DNA of 64,000 nt from NCBI RefSeq assembly GCF_023155855.1, contig NZ_JAKNUT010000006.1, forward strand, positions 186,001 through 250,000, given 5' to 3'. The DNA is from Microbacterium aoyamense. Its GTDB lineage: Bacteria; Actinomycetota; Actinomycetes; Actinomycetales; Microbacteriaceae. Below are positions 52,216 to 62,165 of this stretch, piece by piece. The notes under the pieces are model-generated. The model was not told where the DNA came from. It ran no database searches and saw nothing but the letters and a program-made list of their open reading frames with translations. How positions within the stretch are numbered: position 1 is the stretch's first letter; each line of letters starts with the position of its first letter. The translations under genes were made by a program, and so were the position numbers.

Positions 52216-54015
52216 TCAAATCCTCTGCCCGAGGATCGCCGCCAACACGTCCTCGAAGTATCCGCGCACCGACTCACTCCCGACGATCAAGGCTCGGTCG
52301 AGCAGCAGGTTCTGCGATTCACACGATGTCTCCGACGCCAAGCTGCACGCATGGCACGCCGCAAGATTCAATCCGTCGATGCTCTGCGGCTCGGATTCGA
52401 TGCAGACCGGATCGTTCGGGCACCACGCTGCCTGCTCAAGCGCTCGAATGATGGCCGATCCGAGGTGTCGCGGCTCGCCCTGACGGACGAGTCCTCCGAG
52501 GGTCCCTTCGATGTCGGATGAGGTCGTGTAGATGAAGACGCCGTAGTCGCCGTCCGACTCGCAGTAGATGCGTTCGCGGATGGATGCCGCTGTGTAGCCG
52601 CTCCCGAATGCCAGTTCTCGCATCAACAGGTGAGCGAACGTGTGGAGCAGCACATACTCTGGCGAAACGACATGCAGCCGGTTGCCGAGAATCGAGGCAT
52701 TCTGGTGCGTGAGCAAAGCTTCGCCTCGCCGCTGCACCTCCTCCTGTGCTGCCCAAGCCGCCACCGCGTCCGGGTCGAACCGGAGGAAGACTCCCTCCCC
52801 GTACCCCTCCACCGCCGGCAACCACTTGCGCTCGTGGGCAGTGAAAGGCACCGCCGCCTTCAGCTCGGCATCCGGGGTGTACCGACGGAATCCGAGAACC
52901 GCTCGAACGTCGCGAAGTCGATCGACCAGCACGATGTCCGTGATCAAAGCCGCAAGTCCGTCACTCGCGTCGCCTCGACCCCGAGGAAGCCGAGCGGGAC
53001 GCGTATGAAACCCTTCCACGGGTGCGGTTCCGGCGACGGCCGCGATGAACGCCTCATACTCGTCGGCCTGAAGTCCGCTCCGCGTGGCGCGGACGTCGAC
53101 GTCGCCGGGTGCTGCGGGGGGCTGCGCCGCCGCGATCACATCCGCCACCGGGATTCCGGTGTCCAGCGAGATCTGTCCAGCGAGCATGTCGCGCTGAGCA
53201 AGATCGGTCGCGCCGCGCAGGGCGGTGAAGAACACATGACTGCGTATGGCCTCGAGATCCTGTTCAGATCTGCTCTCCACCGCGGGGATGTCGATCGCGC
53301 TCATCGTGTCCGAGAAGTGCAGGCTTGTGGCACCTCTCTGCTGGGGATCGATCGGCTTGCCACACACACCCCAATCACGCTCCCACGGCTGCTTGCCACG
53401 ACATGTGAACCCCTCGACCGAGAGCACATCCCGGCGAAGCTCGCCGAGCGTACGTCGGTGACCGCAGCGCTCACATCGAACCTGCAGGCTGCTGAGACCT
53501 TCGGCGCGTCCCTCGGCAGACTCGAACTTGAGCTTGTCGTCTGCCTTGCAGTCGCCGTCCGCCGATCGGTGCATCCACTCGACCCAGGGCACGTCTGCGA
53601 TATGGCTGTTCGACGTGCACACGGCGACGAATCGCATCGGCACAAGTCGCCCATCACAGGCGGCTTCTTGGCAATGCGGCAGACCACCCGTCTCGAGAGA
53701 GCGAGTCCACTTGATCATGCGACGGCACCCCTGGCAGAACAACCAAGCGGGGAACCGCTCGAACTCGAGCCCCGGTGTCTTCTGATCTTCCGGCGTGTGC
53801 GTGGTCGGCGCGGCCCAGAGATCGTCCACGCCGAGCGCCTCGGCCAGTCGGTCCGATCGCACCGCGCGGCGCAACTTGCTCGGCGGCCACTTGTCACCCG
53901 TCGGCACCATGAACGACTGGCCGAGGATGTCCACGATCGCCCCCGGCCCATACGGGGATACCGTCTCCGATGCGCGGACCGTCTTCACCTGCACTTCAGC
54001 CACGACGCTCTCCAT
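52216..54015 (-). CDS. drmB: DISARM protein DrmB (DUF1998)
   Basis: A 599-residue DUF1998 protein. The N-terminus has SPYGPGAIVDILGQSFMVPT, the usual opening of DrmB. A zinc site is FCQGCRRMIKWTR with PHCQEAACDG. The C-terminal zinc motif is CHACSLASETSCESQNLLLD, typical of DUF1998. In DISARM, DrmB works with the helicase DrmA to load on and block unmethylated phage DNA. The gene follows drmA and overlaps it by 20 bases with the ATG at 54015; GTG 54003 would give 8 bases of overlap and is an alternative. Length fits the family. Confidence 0.87.
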   Translation of the reverse strand: MESVVAEVQVKTVRASETVSPYGPGAIVDILGQSFMVPTGDKWPPSKLRRAVRSDRLAEALGVDDLWAAPTTHTPEDQKTPGLEFERFPAWLFCQGCRRMIKWTRSLETGGLPHCQEAACDGRLVPMRFVAVCTSNSHIADVPWVEWMHRSADGDCKADDKLKFESAEGRAEGLSSLQVRCERCGHRRTLGELRRDVLSVEGFTCRGKQPWERDWGVCGKPIDPQQRGATSLHFSDTMSAIDIPAVESRSEQDLEAIRSHVFFTALRGATDLAQRDMLAGQISLDTGIPVADVIAAAQPPAAPGDVDVRATRSGLQADEYEAFIAAVAGTAPVEGFHTRPARLPRGRGDASDGLAALITDIVLVDRLRDVRAVLGFRRYTPDAELKAAVPFTAHERKWLPAVEGYGEGVFLRFDPDAVAAWAAQEEVQRRGEALLTHQNASILGNRLHVVSPEYVLLHTFAHLLMRELAFGSGYTAASIRERIYCESDGDYGVFIYTTSSDIEGTLGGLVRQGEPRHLGSAIIRALEQAAWCPNDPVCIESEPQSIDGLNLAACHACSLASETSCESQNLLLDRALIVGSESVRGYFEDVLAAILGQRI

Positions 54016-57000
54016 TCGCCCGCACGCGGACCACCTCATCCACATTTCTCATCGAGTTCATGACGGGCCATCCCTTGCCTGGATCGGTGAACTGTCTCAT
54101 CAGACGCTCGTCATGGTCGCGAGACGAGTAGACGAGCTTCTTCCCCTCTTGTTGGACACGGTTTCGCGCATCCACCCACTCGAGAACGGCGTCATCGATC
54201 TCACTCGCAACGACGGATGCCTCGTCCTCATCGGCGAACTCCACATGCCGCTTCAACAGTGCCACGGCCTTCTTCACGGGCGCGGAGTCAGGGTCGAACA
54301 GCGACGCGTCGCCGTTGTCCGAGAGCCCGACCCCATGACGAACGAGAATCACGAGGGCAGCCCGGATGGCACGTTTGCGGGCTTGAAGAGACCACGGGGT
54401 GACACTGGACGGTTCGACGAACCGGTAGAACGCGCGGTGGTATGCGCCGAACGACTCGAAGACGGAACGGTCACGGGGCTTGCCCGATCGGAACATCGTG
54501 ACCACCAGACCGGGAGTCTTTCCACGGCCGACGCGCGAAGTGGCCTGAATGTACTCGGACGTCGTCTTGGTGTGACCGTTCACGAGCATCACACCGAGTC
54601 GACTCACGTCGATGCCCACCGACATGATGTTGGTGGTCGCGAGCGCGTCGATGACCTGTGCGTCGTCGGGCCCCTTCTCCAAGCGTTGCAAGAGAGCGAT
54701 CAGTTCCGCTGAGTCGACGTTCCCGTTCAGTTCATGCACACCGTCGGATCCAAGCTCTCGGGCAGAACCCTCGGCCTTCTCACGTCGGATCAGGTTCGAT
54801 GGCACGTCATCACGGAGGATGGTGACGGTGCGCCCCAGCTCACGAAGGCTGTTGTGATAGACCACGAGCGTCCAGTAGGCGTCTTCAGCCTTGCCGGACA
54901 GGTTGACCGCCTGCGGAGCGTTGAGGATCTCTGCCGACAGCTGACCTACGGCCCAGGAAGGCGTGTGCGCTTGCGGCATGATCCCCAGGTATCGGCGCCC
55001 CGCGGCTTCGGGGTCGGGTTCCGAGAAATAGTTGTCGTCGGCGTCGACACCCGCGGGTGGGAACGACTCGACCGCCTTCGCCATGAGCCCCTGCACTTGT
55101 TCGATCGACGCGCGGGTCGTCGCGGTCGACGCCACGACCTTCGGTGCAGTCCCATTCCACCGGAGCAATCCGCCGATGGCTGCCTCATAAATCCCGACGA
55201 TCGTTCCGAGAGGACCCGAGAGCAAATGGAGCTCATCCTGGATGACCAATGACGGCGGAGCGGAGACGCTCTTCACCCCGAACAACTTCGACCCCTGCGG
55301 AATCCACGCGAGCCGCGCAAGCTTGTCGACCGTGGCCACGAGCATTGTCGGCGGGTTGTCGTACAGCCCTTCGTCGACCACCTGCACCGGGAGCCGGTCG
55401 TTGAAGGGACACGTTTCGTCGGGACAGAAGAACTCGAATCCGTGGGCGGATGAACGAACTCCGTACGCCCGATCGTTCGAGGTGGAACGCGGCGGCATGA
55501 TCGACGTCCCGCACCACGGGCACGCGAGCAGCTGGAAAGGGTTCTCCGGCCGAGCCTGCGAGCGCACCTGACGCATCTGCTTCTCCGCCGCCTTGTAGGT
55601 GCCTGGAGTGGTCGAGTTGCCGAGCCACATTCCGATCGAGAACGCGGGCGCGTCGTCGAGCCGTTCGTCATCGGAACGCATCAGTTCGAGCGCGCAGATG
55701 AGTGTCGCCGCGCGCTGGAACTGTTGAGCGGTGAGCAGACGCATCGTGTACCGGGTGAGGACGGCGAGCCCGCCACCCTTGACTCCGTCGACGATGCGCC
55801 GACGGATCATCTCGACAGCCGCCAGGCCGAGGTACGCCTCGGTCTTGCCACCACCTGTCGGGAACCAGATGAGATCAACCAGTTCGCGGTCGTCGTGTTC
55901 GTCGTCGACCGTGGACGCGAGCGCACTCAGGATGAATGCCAGCTGGAACGGGCGCCACTGAGGCTCATCCTTGCCCCGATCGGCGTCCAGCGCCGAGCCG
56001 TATCGCACGTCCTTCTCGACGAGGTCGCGCTGCCGAAGCATCTGCCAGCGCATCGCCCGGTTGGCCATTTTGAATGCTGTGAGTACCCGTGGGTCGCCTG
56101 CCAGGATCGCGATTCCTTCCTCGATACGGGATGCTGCGCGCTCCTGTCGGGCGACGATGTCGGCCGCCACGCTCCGGAAGTTACTCACCTCGCCGTCGGC
56201 GATGTCCCTCTGGCCGTCGATCCACACCCGATAGTCAGTGACGATCTGGGTGAGCGCAGCAGAGAGGTCGACACCGGCGATCGCCTCGTCGGACAGCCAA
56301 CGCATCGAGTAGATGTCACCCGATCCGACTTTCGCGCGGATTGCCGCGACCTCCACCTCCGGCAGCACGGTTGTGGTGACGAGCGTGGGCGCGTCCTCGG
56401 GCGACCACTCGACGGCTACGCCGTGGCCGATGGCGAAAGCAGGCTTGTCGCGGTATCGGAACGCCAGTTCGCGGTCTTCGTCCGTCGCGTAGACGTCGCC
56501 CTGCGGGTACGGCGAAAGCCCGTGATCGTCGACGCATGACATCGACACCTGGAACAGGCACACGTCCGCGTGTCTCTTGGCCTCGCCTGTCGCGACTTCC
56601 GCAGCGTTCGACAACGACACGGTGGTGAGCCGTTTGCCGTTGTGGATCCGCGACCTCCATGACAGCGTGGCGCGTCCCTCGAGTACGGCGACGGATCCCG
56701 ACCCGGTGACCGTGACCATGTGCCGTGCGGAGAGTGGCCGACGCTTCCACGCCTCGCGCTTCTGATCCTTCGTCCCGCCCGCCTCACCAGCGACTGCGGT
56801 GTCCTCGGCCGACGGGTCCACCTTCTCGTAGACTCCGGCGGCGATGTTCACGGCGATGACGTCGCTCGAGTGGACGAATGACACGCCCAGCGATTGCGGG
56901 GCCCACCCGAAGGCGCCGGTGATGTTGATCCCGGTGTCCTCTTCGTCACTATCACCCGTGCCCGCATCGACGTCATCGTCCTCGGTGTACAACTCCGGCA

Positions 57001-57244
57001 CGTCGAGCGGCGTCTCGTCCGTCTCCTCGACTTCTACGTCCTCGACGAACGCCACGGGTGCGACCCCACGCTCGACCGGATAAAGCGTGCCCACGAGGTA
57101 GGCATAGACAGGGCTCCGTTCCAGTACCTCGGCATCGCCGCCGAGTGGCCCGAGCCACCTCTTACGAAGCTCGGCGGTGACGGCATCCCGCCCCTCTCTC
57201 GGATCCGATACGGGCGCTGGCAGCGTTTCGAGGATGTCCGTCAT
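53996..57244 (-). CDS. drmA: DISARM helicase DrmA
   Basis: A 1082-residue SF2 helicase. Walker A is WFPTGGGKTEAYLG (460-473), Walker B is VIQDELHLLSGPLG (667-680), and motif III is STATTRAS. Two zinc-binding Cys pairs lie between the motifs (LLACPWCGTSI and FFCPDETCPFND). The C-terminal RecA domain has NIMSVGIDVSRLGVMLVNGH and QATSRVGRGKTPG. FPTGGGKTEAYL with QDELHLL is the typical DrmA pair. In DISARM, DrmA with DrmB recognises and restricts incoming DNA. ATG 57244 lies in the stop of the preceding HATPase-helicase gene (ATGA), and drmA in turn overlaps drmB. Confidence 0.9.
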   Translation of the reverse strand: MTDILETLPAPVSDPREGRDAVTAELRKRWLGPLGGDAEVLERSPVYAYLVGTLYPVERGVAPVAFVEDVEVEETDETPLDVPELYTEDDDVDAGTGDSDEEDTGINITGAFGWAPQSLGVSFVHSSDVIAVNIAAGVYEKVDPSAEDTAVAGEAGGTKDQKREAWKRRPLSARHMVTVTGSGSVAVLEGRATLSWRSRIHNGKRLTTVSLSNAAEVATGEAKRHADVCLFQVSMSCVDDHGLSPYPQGDVYATDEDRELAFRYRDKPAFAIGHGVAVEWSPEDAPTLVTTTVLPEVEVAAIRAKVGSGDIYSMRWLSDEAIAGVDLSAALTQIVTDYRVWIDGQRDIADGEVSNFRSVAADIVARQERAASRIEEGIAILAGDPRVLTAFKMANRAMRWQMLRQRDLVEKDVRYGSALDADRGKDEPQWRPFQLAFILSALASTVDDEHDDRELVDLIWFPTGGGKTEAYLGLAAVEMIRRRIVDGVKGGGLAVLTRYTMRLLTAQQFQRAATLICALELMRSDDERLDDAPAFSIGMWLGNSTTPGTYKAAEKQMRQVRSQARPENPFQLLACPWCGTSIMPPRSTSNDRAYGVRSSAHGFEFFCPDETCPFNDRLPVQVVDEGLYDNPPTMLVATVDKLARLAWIPQGSKLFGVKSVSAPPSLVIQDELHLLSGPLGTIVGIYEAAIGGLLRWNGTAPKVVASTATTRASIEQVQGLMAKAVESFPPAGVDADDNYFSEPDPEAAGRRYLGIMPQAHTPSWAVGQLSAEILNAPQAVNLSGKAEDAYWTLVVYHNSLRELGRTVTILRDDVPSNLIRREKAEGSARELGSDGVHELNGNVDSAELIALLQRLEKGPDDAQVIDALATTNIMSVGIDVSRLGVMLVNGHTKTTSEYIQATSRVGRGKTPGLVVTMFRSGKPRDRSVFESFGAYHRAFYRFVEPSSVTPWSLQARKRAIRAALVILVRHGVGLSDNGDASLFDPDSAPVKKAVALLKRHVEFADEDEASVVASEIDDAVLEWVDARNRVQQEGKKLVYSSRDHDERLMRQFTDPGKGWPVMNSMRNVDEVVRVRANGERRG

Positions 57245-60200
57245 TTCTTGCTCCAGAGGTAGTCGAACTCGTTGTAGGCGAGACGTTCGCCGAATTGTTC
57301 GAAGGTGTCGGCGACGTTCACGATGAGGCACCGGTCGGTGCCGCCGTTGGCCGGCCCGCGTAGACCTCGACCGACCATCTGTAGATAGCGATTGGGACTG
57401 AACGTCGGACGCGCGATGTAGAGGGCGCGCACCTTCGGTGCATCGAATCCCTGTGTGAGCAGGTCACAATTCACCAACACCTGCGACTCCCCAGACTTGA
57501 ACCGCTCGACGACTCGGCGTCGCTCCTGCTTTCGCGCGCCGCCGTCGATGGAATCTGCGCGGACACCCTGCAGAACGAGAAGCGCGGCGATCGTGTGGGC
57601 GGATGCGACGGATGCCGCGAAGACCAGCACCGGCCAGTCGGGGTTCTTCGTCAGCAGTGCCTGAATGTGGTCGACCACCCCCTGCGTGCGGCCCATGTCC
57701 TGACCGATGAGGGTCAGCATGTTCTTCGTGACCTCCTTCATCCGGCGGAACTCCGCGTCCTGATCCCCGACCCCGACCGAAACGCCCGACAGGATGTCGT
57801 AGTCGACTTCGGAGAGCACGTCGCGTTCCCGTAGCTCGCCGATCGGATCCTCCGGATCCAGAGACTCAAGCCGGTTCGACCCGAATCGTTCGACGAAGCG
57901 GCGATTGAGCTCTTCGTTCCGCCCGCGGAATGGGGTAGCGGTCAGGCCGAGAAGTGGCCGTTCGGTCCGGTTCGCCGTCAACCCGAGCGATCGGAGGATC
58001 TCCGTGTAGGTCTTCGTACCGGCCGTGTGGGCTTCATCGATGACGACGAGGCCGGGCCGTGTCAGCCATCCGTATTGGGGTTCGTTCAACCGACTCGCGA
58101 GCGTGTCGTCGATCGCGACGACGATCTGCAGTTCTTCCGTCGATTCATCGAGCTCATGTCCCGACCAGAACCTACTCACGTCCAGCGGTCGTTCGTCGCC
58201 CATCCAGCGCCACACCTCGGCGAATGCCGTGATCGCCTGCTCGCAAAGCTCCTCGCTCTGGGCTATCCAGAGGATCGGGGCCTCGACCTGCCGCTCTTTC
58301 AAGAGATGGAGGATCGCCTCGACCGTGACGCGTGTTTTGCCGGCACCGGTCGGCAGATAGAGCAGACCGCGCTTCTTCTCGGGATGGTGAGTCGTCGCGA
58401 GCTCCGTGATCTGAGCCGCGAGCGATCGCTGGAAATCGTGCAGCTCGTTGAGGATGACCTGCCCCTGAACCTGGGTGACAGACATCCGCCGAGCCTCCCG
58501 GGTGCCCGCGAACGAGGTGTCGAAGCCCAACCGCTTCACGGCGCTTTGAGCGGTGGCCGAGCCGTCCCACTGCTTGGGCACCGGCACGCCGACACGTGCG
58601 AGGTCCTCCCGCACGGCGCGCACGGCATCCTGACCCTGTACTCGTATGAACAGCTCTGCGATCTCGCGATCGTCCAGCTTCCCGGTCCTGGATTCGACTG
58701 CAGGCAGAAGTCCCTTGGGCAATCGCTGGCGGAGCACATCCGCGCCGACCAGGATGAGCAGCCGCTGCTCGTTGTTGCGAGCCGCCTGCGCACGTTCGAT
58801 GAGCTCGCTCCGTCGCATCGATTCGTCGTCGCGCAGGACCCCTCGGACGTCGTCCGCGGTGAGGCGAAGGTCGAGCTCGCGCGAAATCTGTTCGAGTGCG
58901 CCCTGATGGTCGAGGGAACGATCCACGACCACGACCCCGTCCTGGACAGCCGAGGTGAGAGGCCGCTTCGACTCGCCGTGGATACTTCGGAGAACGCGCG
59001 CGATCGATTCCGCACGGGCGATCCGCTGCTTTCCGAGGCGGGCGACGACGCGTCCCTGGAGGCTCGGGTATAGGTCGAGCACCGGCGTAGACTCGCCCAG
59101 ACCAAGAATCTCCAAAGATTGCTGGAGCGCCTCTCCCGGGAGCAGGAGCGCCCAACGACGCACGAGATCACCGATGTCACCTCCCGTCGGGATGTACGCC
59201 ACCCCAGCTTCGTCGAGCGCGGTGACGTCGGCCGACTTCTCGGCGACCGCCACCTCATGCGGCGGGGTGAGCGACACGGTGCCCCGCGACACGGCCGGGA
59301 TCACGTCCGGTATCGGGATGGAGTCGCGAGAGGCGCTGAGACGGAGCAGCTCAGCGAACGGCTCGACGACCGCGGGGTTCAACGGGTAGCCGGCTCGCGA
59401 GAGGAAGTCGACGAGATGTGCGTCCGACACGGATGCGAGTTCGTTCGGCAGCCCCACGACCGTACTCACTTCACCGTCGATGACCACCGGGAGAAAGGCG
59501 CCGTAGCGCGAGAGGCGCCACGATACCGCGTCAGTCAGCGATCGGACTCCTTGTGTGGTGGCCAGGCGACCGAAGTTACGCGCGGCCCACCACTCGAAGG
59601 ATGACGCAGGGATCTCCGCCGTCTTACGACCGCCGAGCGGCACGTTCAGGGTGATCTCCCGACTGCCCATCGCGGTCAGGATCTCTCGAGTCCAACTCAC
59701 TCGCTCTTCGTCCGTCAGCTTCTCCTCCAGCACGTCGAGTGGGCCCACACCATCGGCATCGGGCACGATGATCCGCACACCACCGATTCCCGAACGGGCA
59801 AGGAACGCGCGCGCCATCTGCTCGATCGAAGACACGTACCGGACTCGCAAGCCGTCGCGCCCGAGCGGGTAGCCGGTGACAGGTCGGGGCGAGGCGCCGG
59901 CTGCGTGCACGAGGGCCATGCTGGGAACCAGATCCGAGTCGACGTGGCGAACGGCGACCGACGGAGCGAATGCGGGATTCGAAAGCATCTCGCGAGCCGG
60001 GCGCCAGGTGCCCGCTCTGGTCGGCAGATGGATGTCGATGCCTCTCCCGCGCACATCCGCGATCGCCCGCACTGCGGTCTGTGGAGTCGCCGAGCTGACG
60101 ACGTTCCAGAAGCGCCCCCAGTCCAGCGGAGACCAATGATCGGAGGCACTGTTGGCAAGTGCGATCGCGGTTTCGTCAGCCGAGACCACCCGGAACCCCA

Positions 60201-61902
60201 GCGAGCGCAGATCATCCGCGATCGAACCGAAAGCGGCGAGTGCGCGGTCGACGATATGGACTCCCGCGGGGATCGCCGCACCCTCGAGAGGCAGCAGTAC
60301 GGTCGAGCTCGCGTCGACTCGCGCCCACCGCCCACCCTCCAACGGAACGATCGGCGCCGAAGCGACCGCGTCCTTCATCTCCGCCGAAATCGGCGAAAGT
60401 GACGCCGCGATCGAAACCGCCGTCTCGACACTCTCGGCGCCGCGATCATGGACCAGTTCTTGAAGCCAACCCGCCACGCCCACTTCTTTGGGGGAACGCT
60501 GCTCGTCCGACCCTCCCAGCAACGTCCGGAGGCGCGCGCGACGCGTCGCCGTGGTGAAACTCTGCCAGTGCGGCAGGTTGTCACGCGGTGCGACCTCCTC
60601 CCAAGCTCGGACCGCCGCAGCCGTCACAGGCGGACTCTTGAGCTCGGGCACCCGCTCGAAGTAAGTCGGCACGCGCAGGCGGCCACCGACATCGGGGATC
60701 ATCGGTCGACTCGACGCCTTCTTCGGGATCTCGTCCGAAAGGAACCTGTCGGCATTGCTCCGGATCTCGCGGCCGCGGGCGGGGAACAGGTCGAGATGCG
60801 CAGCGAAGTCAGTCGGGGTGGAAGCTCGAGCCACGACGTCGAGGAAGAGTTCCGCGGCCACGCCCAGCATCGCGCGATTGAGCTGCGAACCGGGGATGAG
60901 CGTGGTGCGGTCGTCGTTCACCTGCCAAGGCGCGTTGAAGACGCCGCTCGCAGTCGTCTCGTCCTGAAGCGGGAACCACGCCCACAGCCGCCCGACTCCC
61001 GCTCGTCCCTCGGGCCGCACGGCGTACGAGACCGTCATCGACTCGCGGAGCGATGTGGCGCTGAGCGTCGATGAAACGTCGATCGTCGGACGGTACTCCC
61101 TCTCGGCGTAAAGCCACCGCTCGCGCTCCTTGCCTGGCGCGACCAGGTGCACCTCACCGTCGTCCGGGTGGCCCTCACGAGTGAAGTCCTTCGACAGTGG
61201 CGCGGACCCGGGCGACTCCTGAACCGTGATGCGGAGCCGTTCCAGTGGCTTGAAGAACAACAGCGCTTCGACGTCGAAGTTCGAAAGCTCCTTCCGCAGC
61301 CGGTCACCCTCGCGGGTCAGCGGGAGCTTCACCACCGTCGTCGCCCATGACATCAGCTCCGCCAGATTGGGATCCTCCGCGGCGGCGACGGCCGGGTCGG
61401 CGAGCGTAGGGATCCGCAGAAGCGGCAAGCGGCCGCCCTCGTTCGGGATGCCGGCGAACAGCTCGGCGGTATCGGGGGCGTTGAACTCGAAGCTCACGCC
61501 CCTGCTGTAGATCTGCGGGTTGTCCGAGATGCCGAGGACGCTCTTGAACCCGAGTCCGAACCGCCCGATCTCGTCTCCGCGCTTCGTGCTCAAGAACGCG
61601 TACGTGACCGCACGCACACCTTCGCGACTGAATCCCACACCCTCGTTCGCGCAGTAGAGCGCCCCGTCGGCGAGGCGGAACTCGACCATCCCCGTGCCGC
61701 CTCCTGCGCCGATCGCGTCGACCGCGTTCTGCAACAGCTCGCTGATCTGCCGCGTCCCGTAACCGCCCGTGCGGAAGCTGTCCTCCTGTCGCACGTGCTC
61801 GGTCAGCAGATCCGGGTCGTTCTCGTACGTCCGCAGCGCGGTCGCCTGTCGTTCCTCGATGTATTCCTGCAGCGCAGGTTCCATAAGCTCCGGCCAGCTC
61901 AT
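57241..61902 (-). CDS. Sacsin-like HATPase fused to a DEAD/DEAH (SF2) helicase
   Basis: A 1553-residue fusion. The N-terminal GHKL-type ATPase (about 40-200) has the N-box ISELLQNAVDAIGAG, the G1 box ANEGVGFS (85-92) and the G2 box IGRFGLGFKSVLG. A middle of about 900 residues has no recognised domain. The C-terminal helicase has Walker A YLPTGAGKTRVTVEAIL, DEAH box VVIDEAHTAGT, motif III GLTATPFRG, and motif VI MVGRGLRGP. Start ATG 61902 has GGGGAG seven bases upstream. It overlaps drmA by four bases, so it belongs to the DISARM-like operon, although it is not a classic DISARM component. A sensor ATPase linked to the helicase is likely. Confidence 0.88.
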   Translation of the reverse strand: MSWPELMEPALQEYIEERQATALRTYENDPDLLTEHVRQEDSFRTGGYGTRQISELLQNAVDAIGAGGGTGMVEFRLADGALYCANEGVGFSREGVRAVTYAFLSTKRGDEIGRFGLGFKSVLGISDNPQIYSRGVSFEFNAPDTAELFAGIPNEGGRLPLLRIPTLADPAVAAAEDPNLAELMSWATTVVKLPLTREGDRLRKELSNFDVEALLFFKPLERLRITVQESPGSAPLSKDFTREGHPDDGEVHLVAPGKERERWLYAEREYRPTIDVSSTLSATSLRESMTVSYAVRPEGRAGVGRLWAWFPLQDETTASGVFNAPWQVNDDRTTLIPGSQLNRAMLGVAAELFLDVVARASTPTDFAAHLDLFPARGREIRSNADRFLSDEIPKKASSRPMIPDVGGRLRVPTYFERVPELKSPPVTAAAVRAWEEVAPRDNLPHWQSFTTATRRARLRTLLGGSDEQRSPKEVGVAGWLQELVHDRGAESVETAVSIAASLSPISAEMKDAVASAPIVPLEGGRWARVDASSTVLLPLEGAAIPAGVHIVDRALAAFGSIADDLRSLGFRVVSADETAIALANSASDHWSPLDWGRFWNVVSSATPQTAVRAIADVRGRGIDIHLPTRAGTWRPAREMLSNPAFAPSVAVRHVDSDLVPSMALVHAAGASPRPVTGYPLGRDGLRVRYVSSIEQMARAFLARSGIGGVRIIVPDADGVGPLDVLEEKLTDEERVSWTREILTAMGSREITLNVPLGGRKTAEIPASSFEWWAARNFGRLATTQGVRSLTDAVSWRLSRYGAFLPVVIDGEVSTVVGLPNELASVSDAHLVDFLSRAGYPLNPAVVEPFAELLRLSASRDSIPIPDVIPAVSRGTVSLTPPHEVAVAEKSADVTALDEAGVAYIPTGGDIGDLVRRWALLLPGEALQQSLEILGLGESTPVLDLYPSLQGRVVARLGKQRIARAESIARVLRSIHGESKRPLTSAVQDGVVVVDRSLDHQGALEQISRELDLRLTADDVRGVLRDDESMRRSELIERAQAARNNEQRLLILVGADVLRQRLPKGLLPAVESRTGKLDDREIAELFIRVQGQDAVRAVREDLARVGVPVPKQWDGSATAQSAVKRLGFDTSFAGTREARRMSVTQVQGQVILNELHDFQRSLAAQITELATTHHPEKKRGLLYLPTGAGKTRVTVEAILHLLKERQVEAPILWIAQSEELCEQAITAFAEVWRWMGDERPLDVSRFWSGHELDESTEELQIVVAIDDTLASRLNEPQYGWLTRPGLVVIDEAHTAGTKTYTEILRSLGLTANRTERPLLGLTATPFRGRNEELNRRFVERFGSNRLESLDPEDPIGELRERDVLSEVDYDILSGVSVGVGDQDAEFRRMKEVTKNMLTLIGQDMGRTQGVVDHIQALLTKNPDWPVLVFAASVASAHTIAALLVLQGVRADSIDGGARKQERRRVVERFKSGESQVLVNCDLLTQGFDAPKVRALYIARPTFSPNRYLQMVGRGLRGPANGGTDRCLIVNVADTFEQFGERLAYNEFDYLWSKK

Positions 61903-62058
61903 CTTCGTTCTCCCCATTCGGAAGCGGCGGTTCCCCGCGGCACCGAGCACCTCAGCCCAGCCGACAGACGTTACGGACCACCTCCGACATCGGGCCCGTG
62001 GCGGCTCCGACGCCGACCCTCCCGAGCATAGGGAAAGATGAGAGAACCCTCATAGAGT

Positions 62059-62081
62059 GGATTCGAGACGGCTCGAAATCC
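62059..62081. promoter_or_regulatory. Dyad in the divergent region between the HATPase-helicase and drmD genes
   Basis: GGATTCGAG-ACGG-CTCGAAATCC is an almost perfect inverted repeat with one bulged base and a four-base centre. It sits within the 263-bp divergent promoter region (61903-62165), where nothing else is evident. A GATAC/TACGAT hexamer (62112-62117) could be a -10 for drmD. Confidence 0.35.
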
Positions 62082-62165
62082 GGCACCCGAACGCGAAGAG
62101 CACTCGCTGGATACGATGGCCGAAGGCGTGGGAGAGGACAAACCGGAGTGGAGACGAGGACGTCG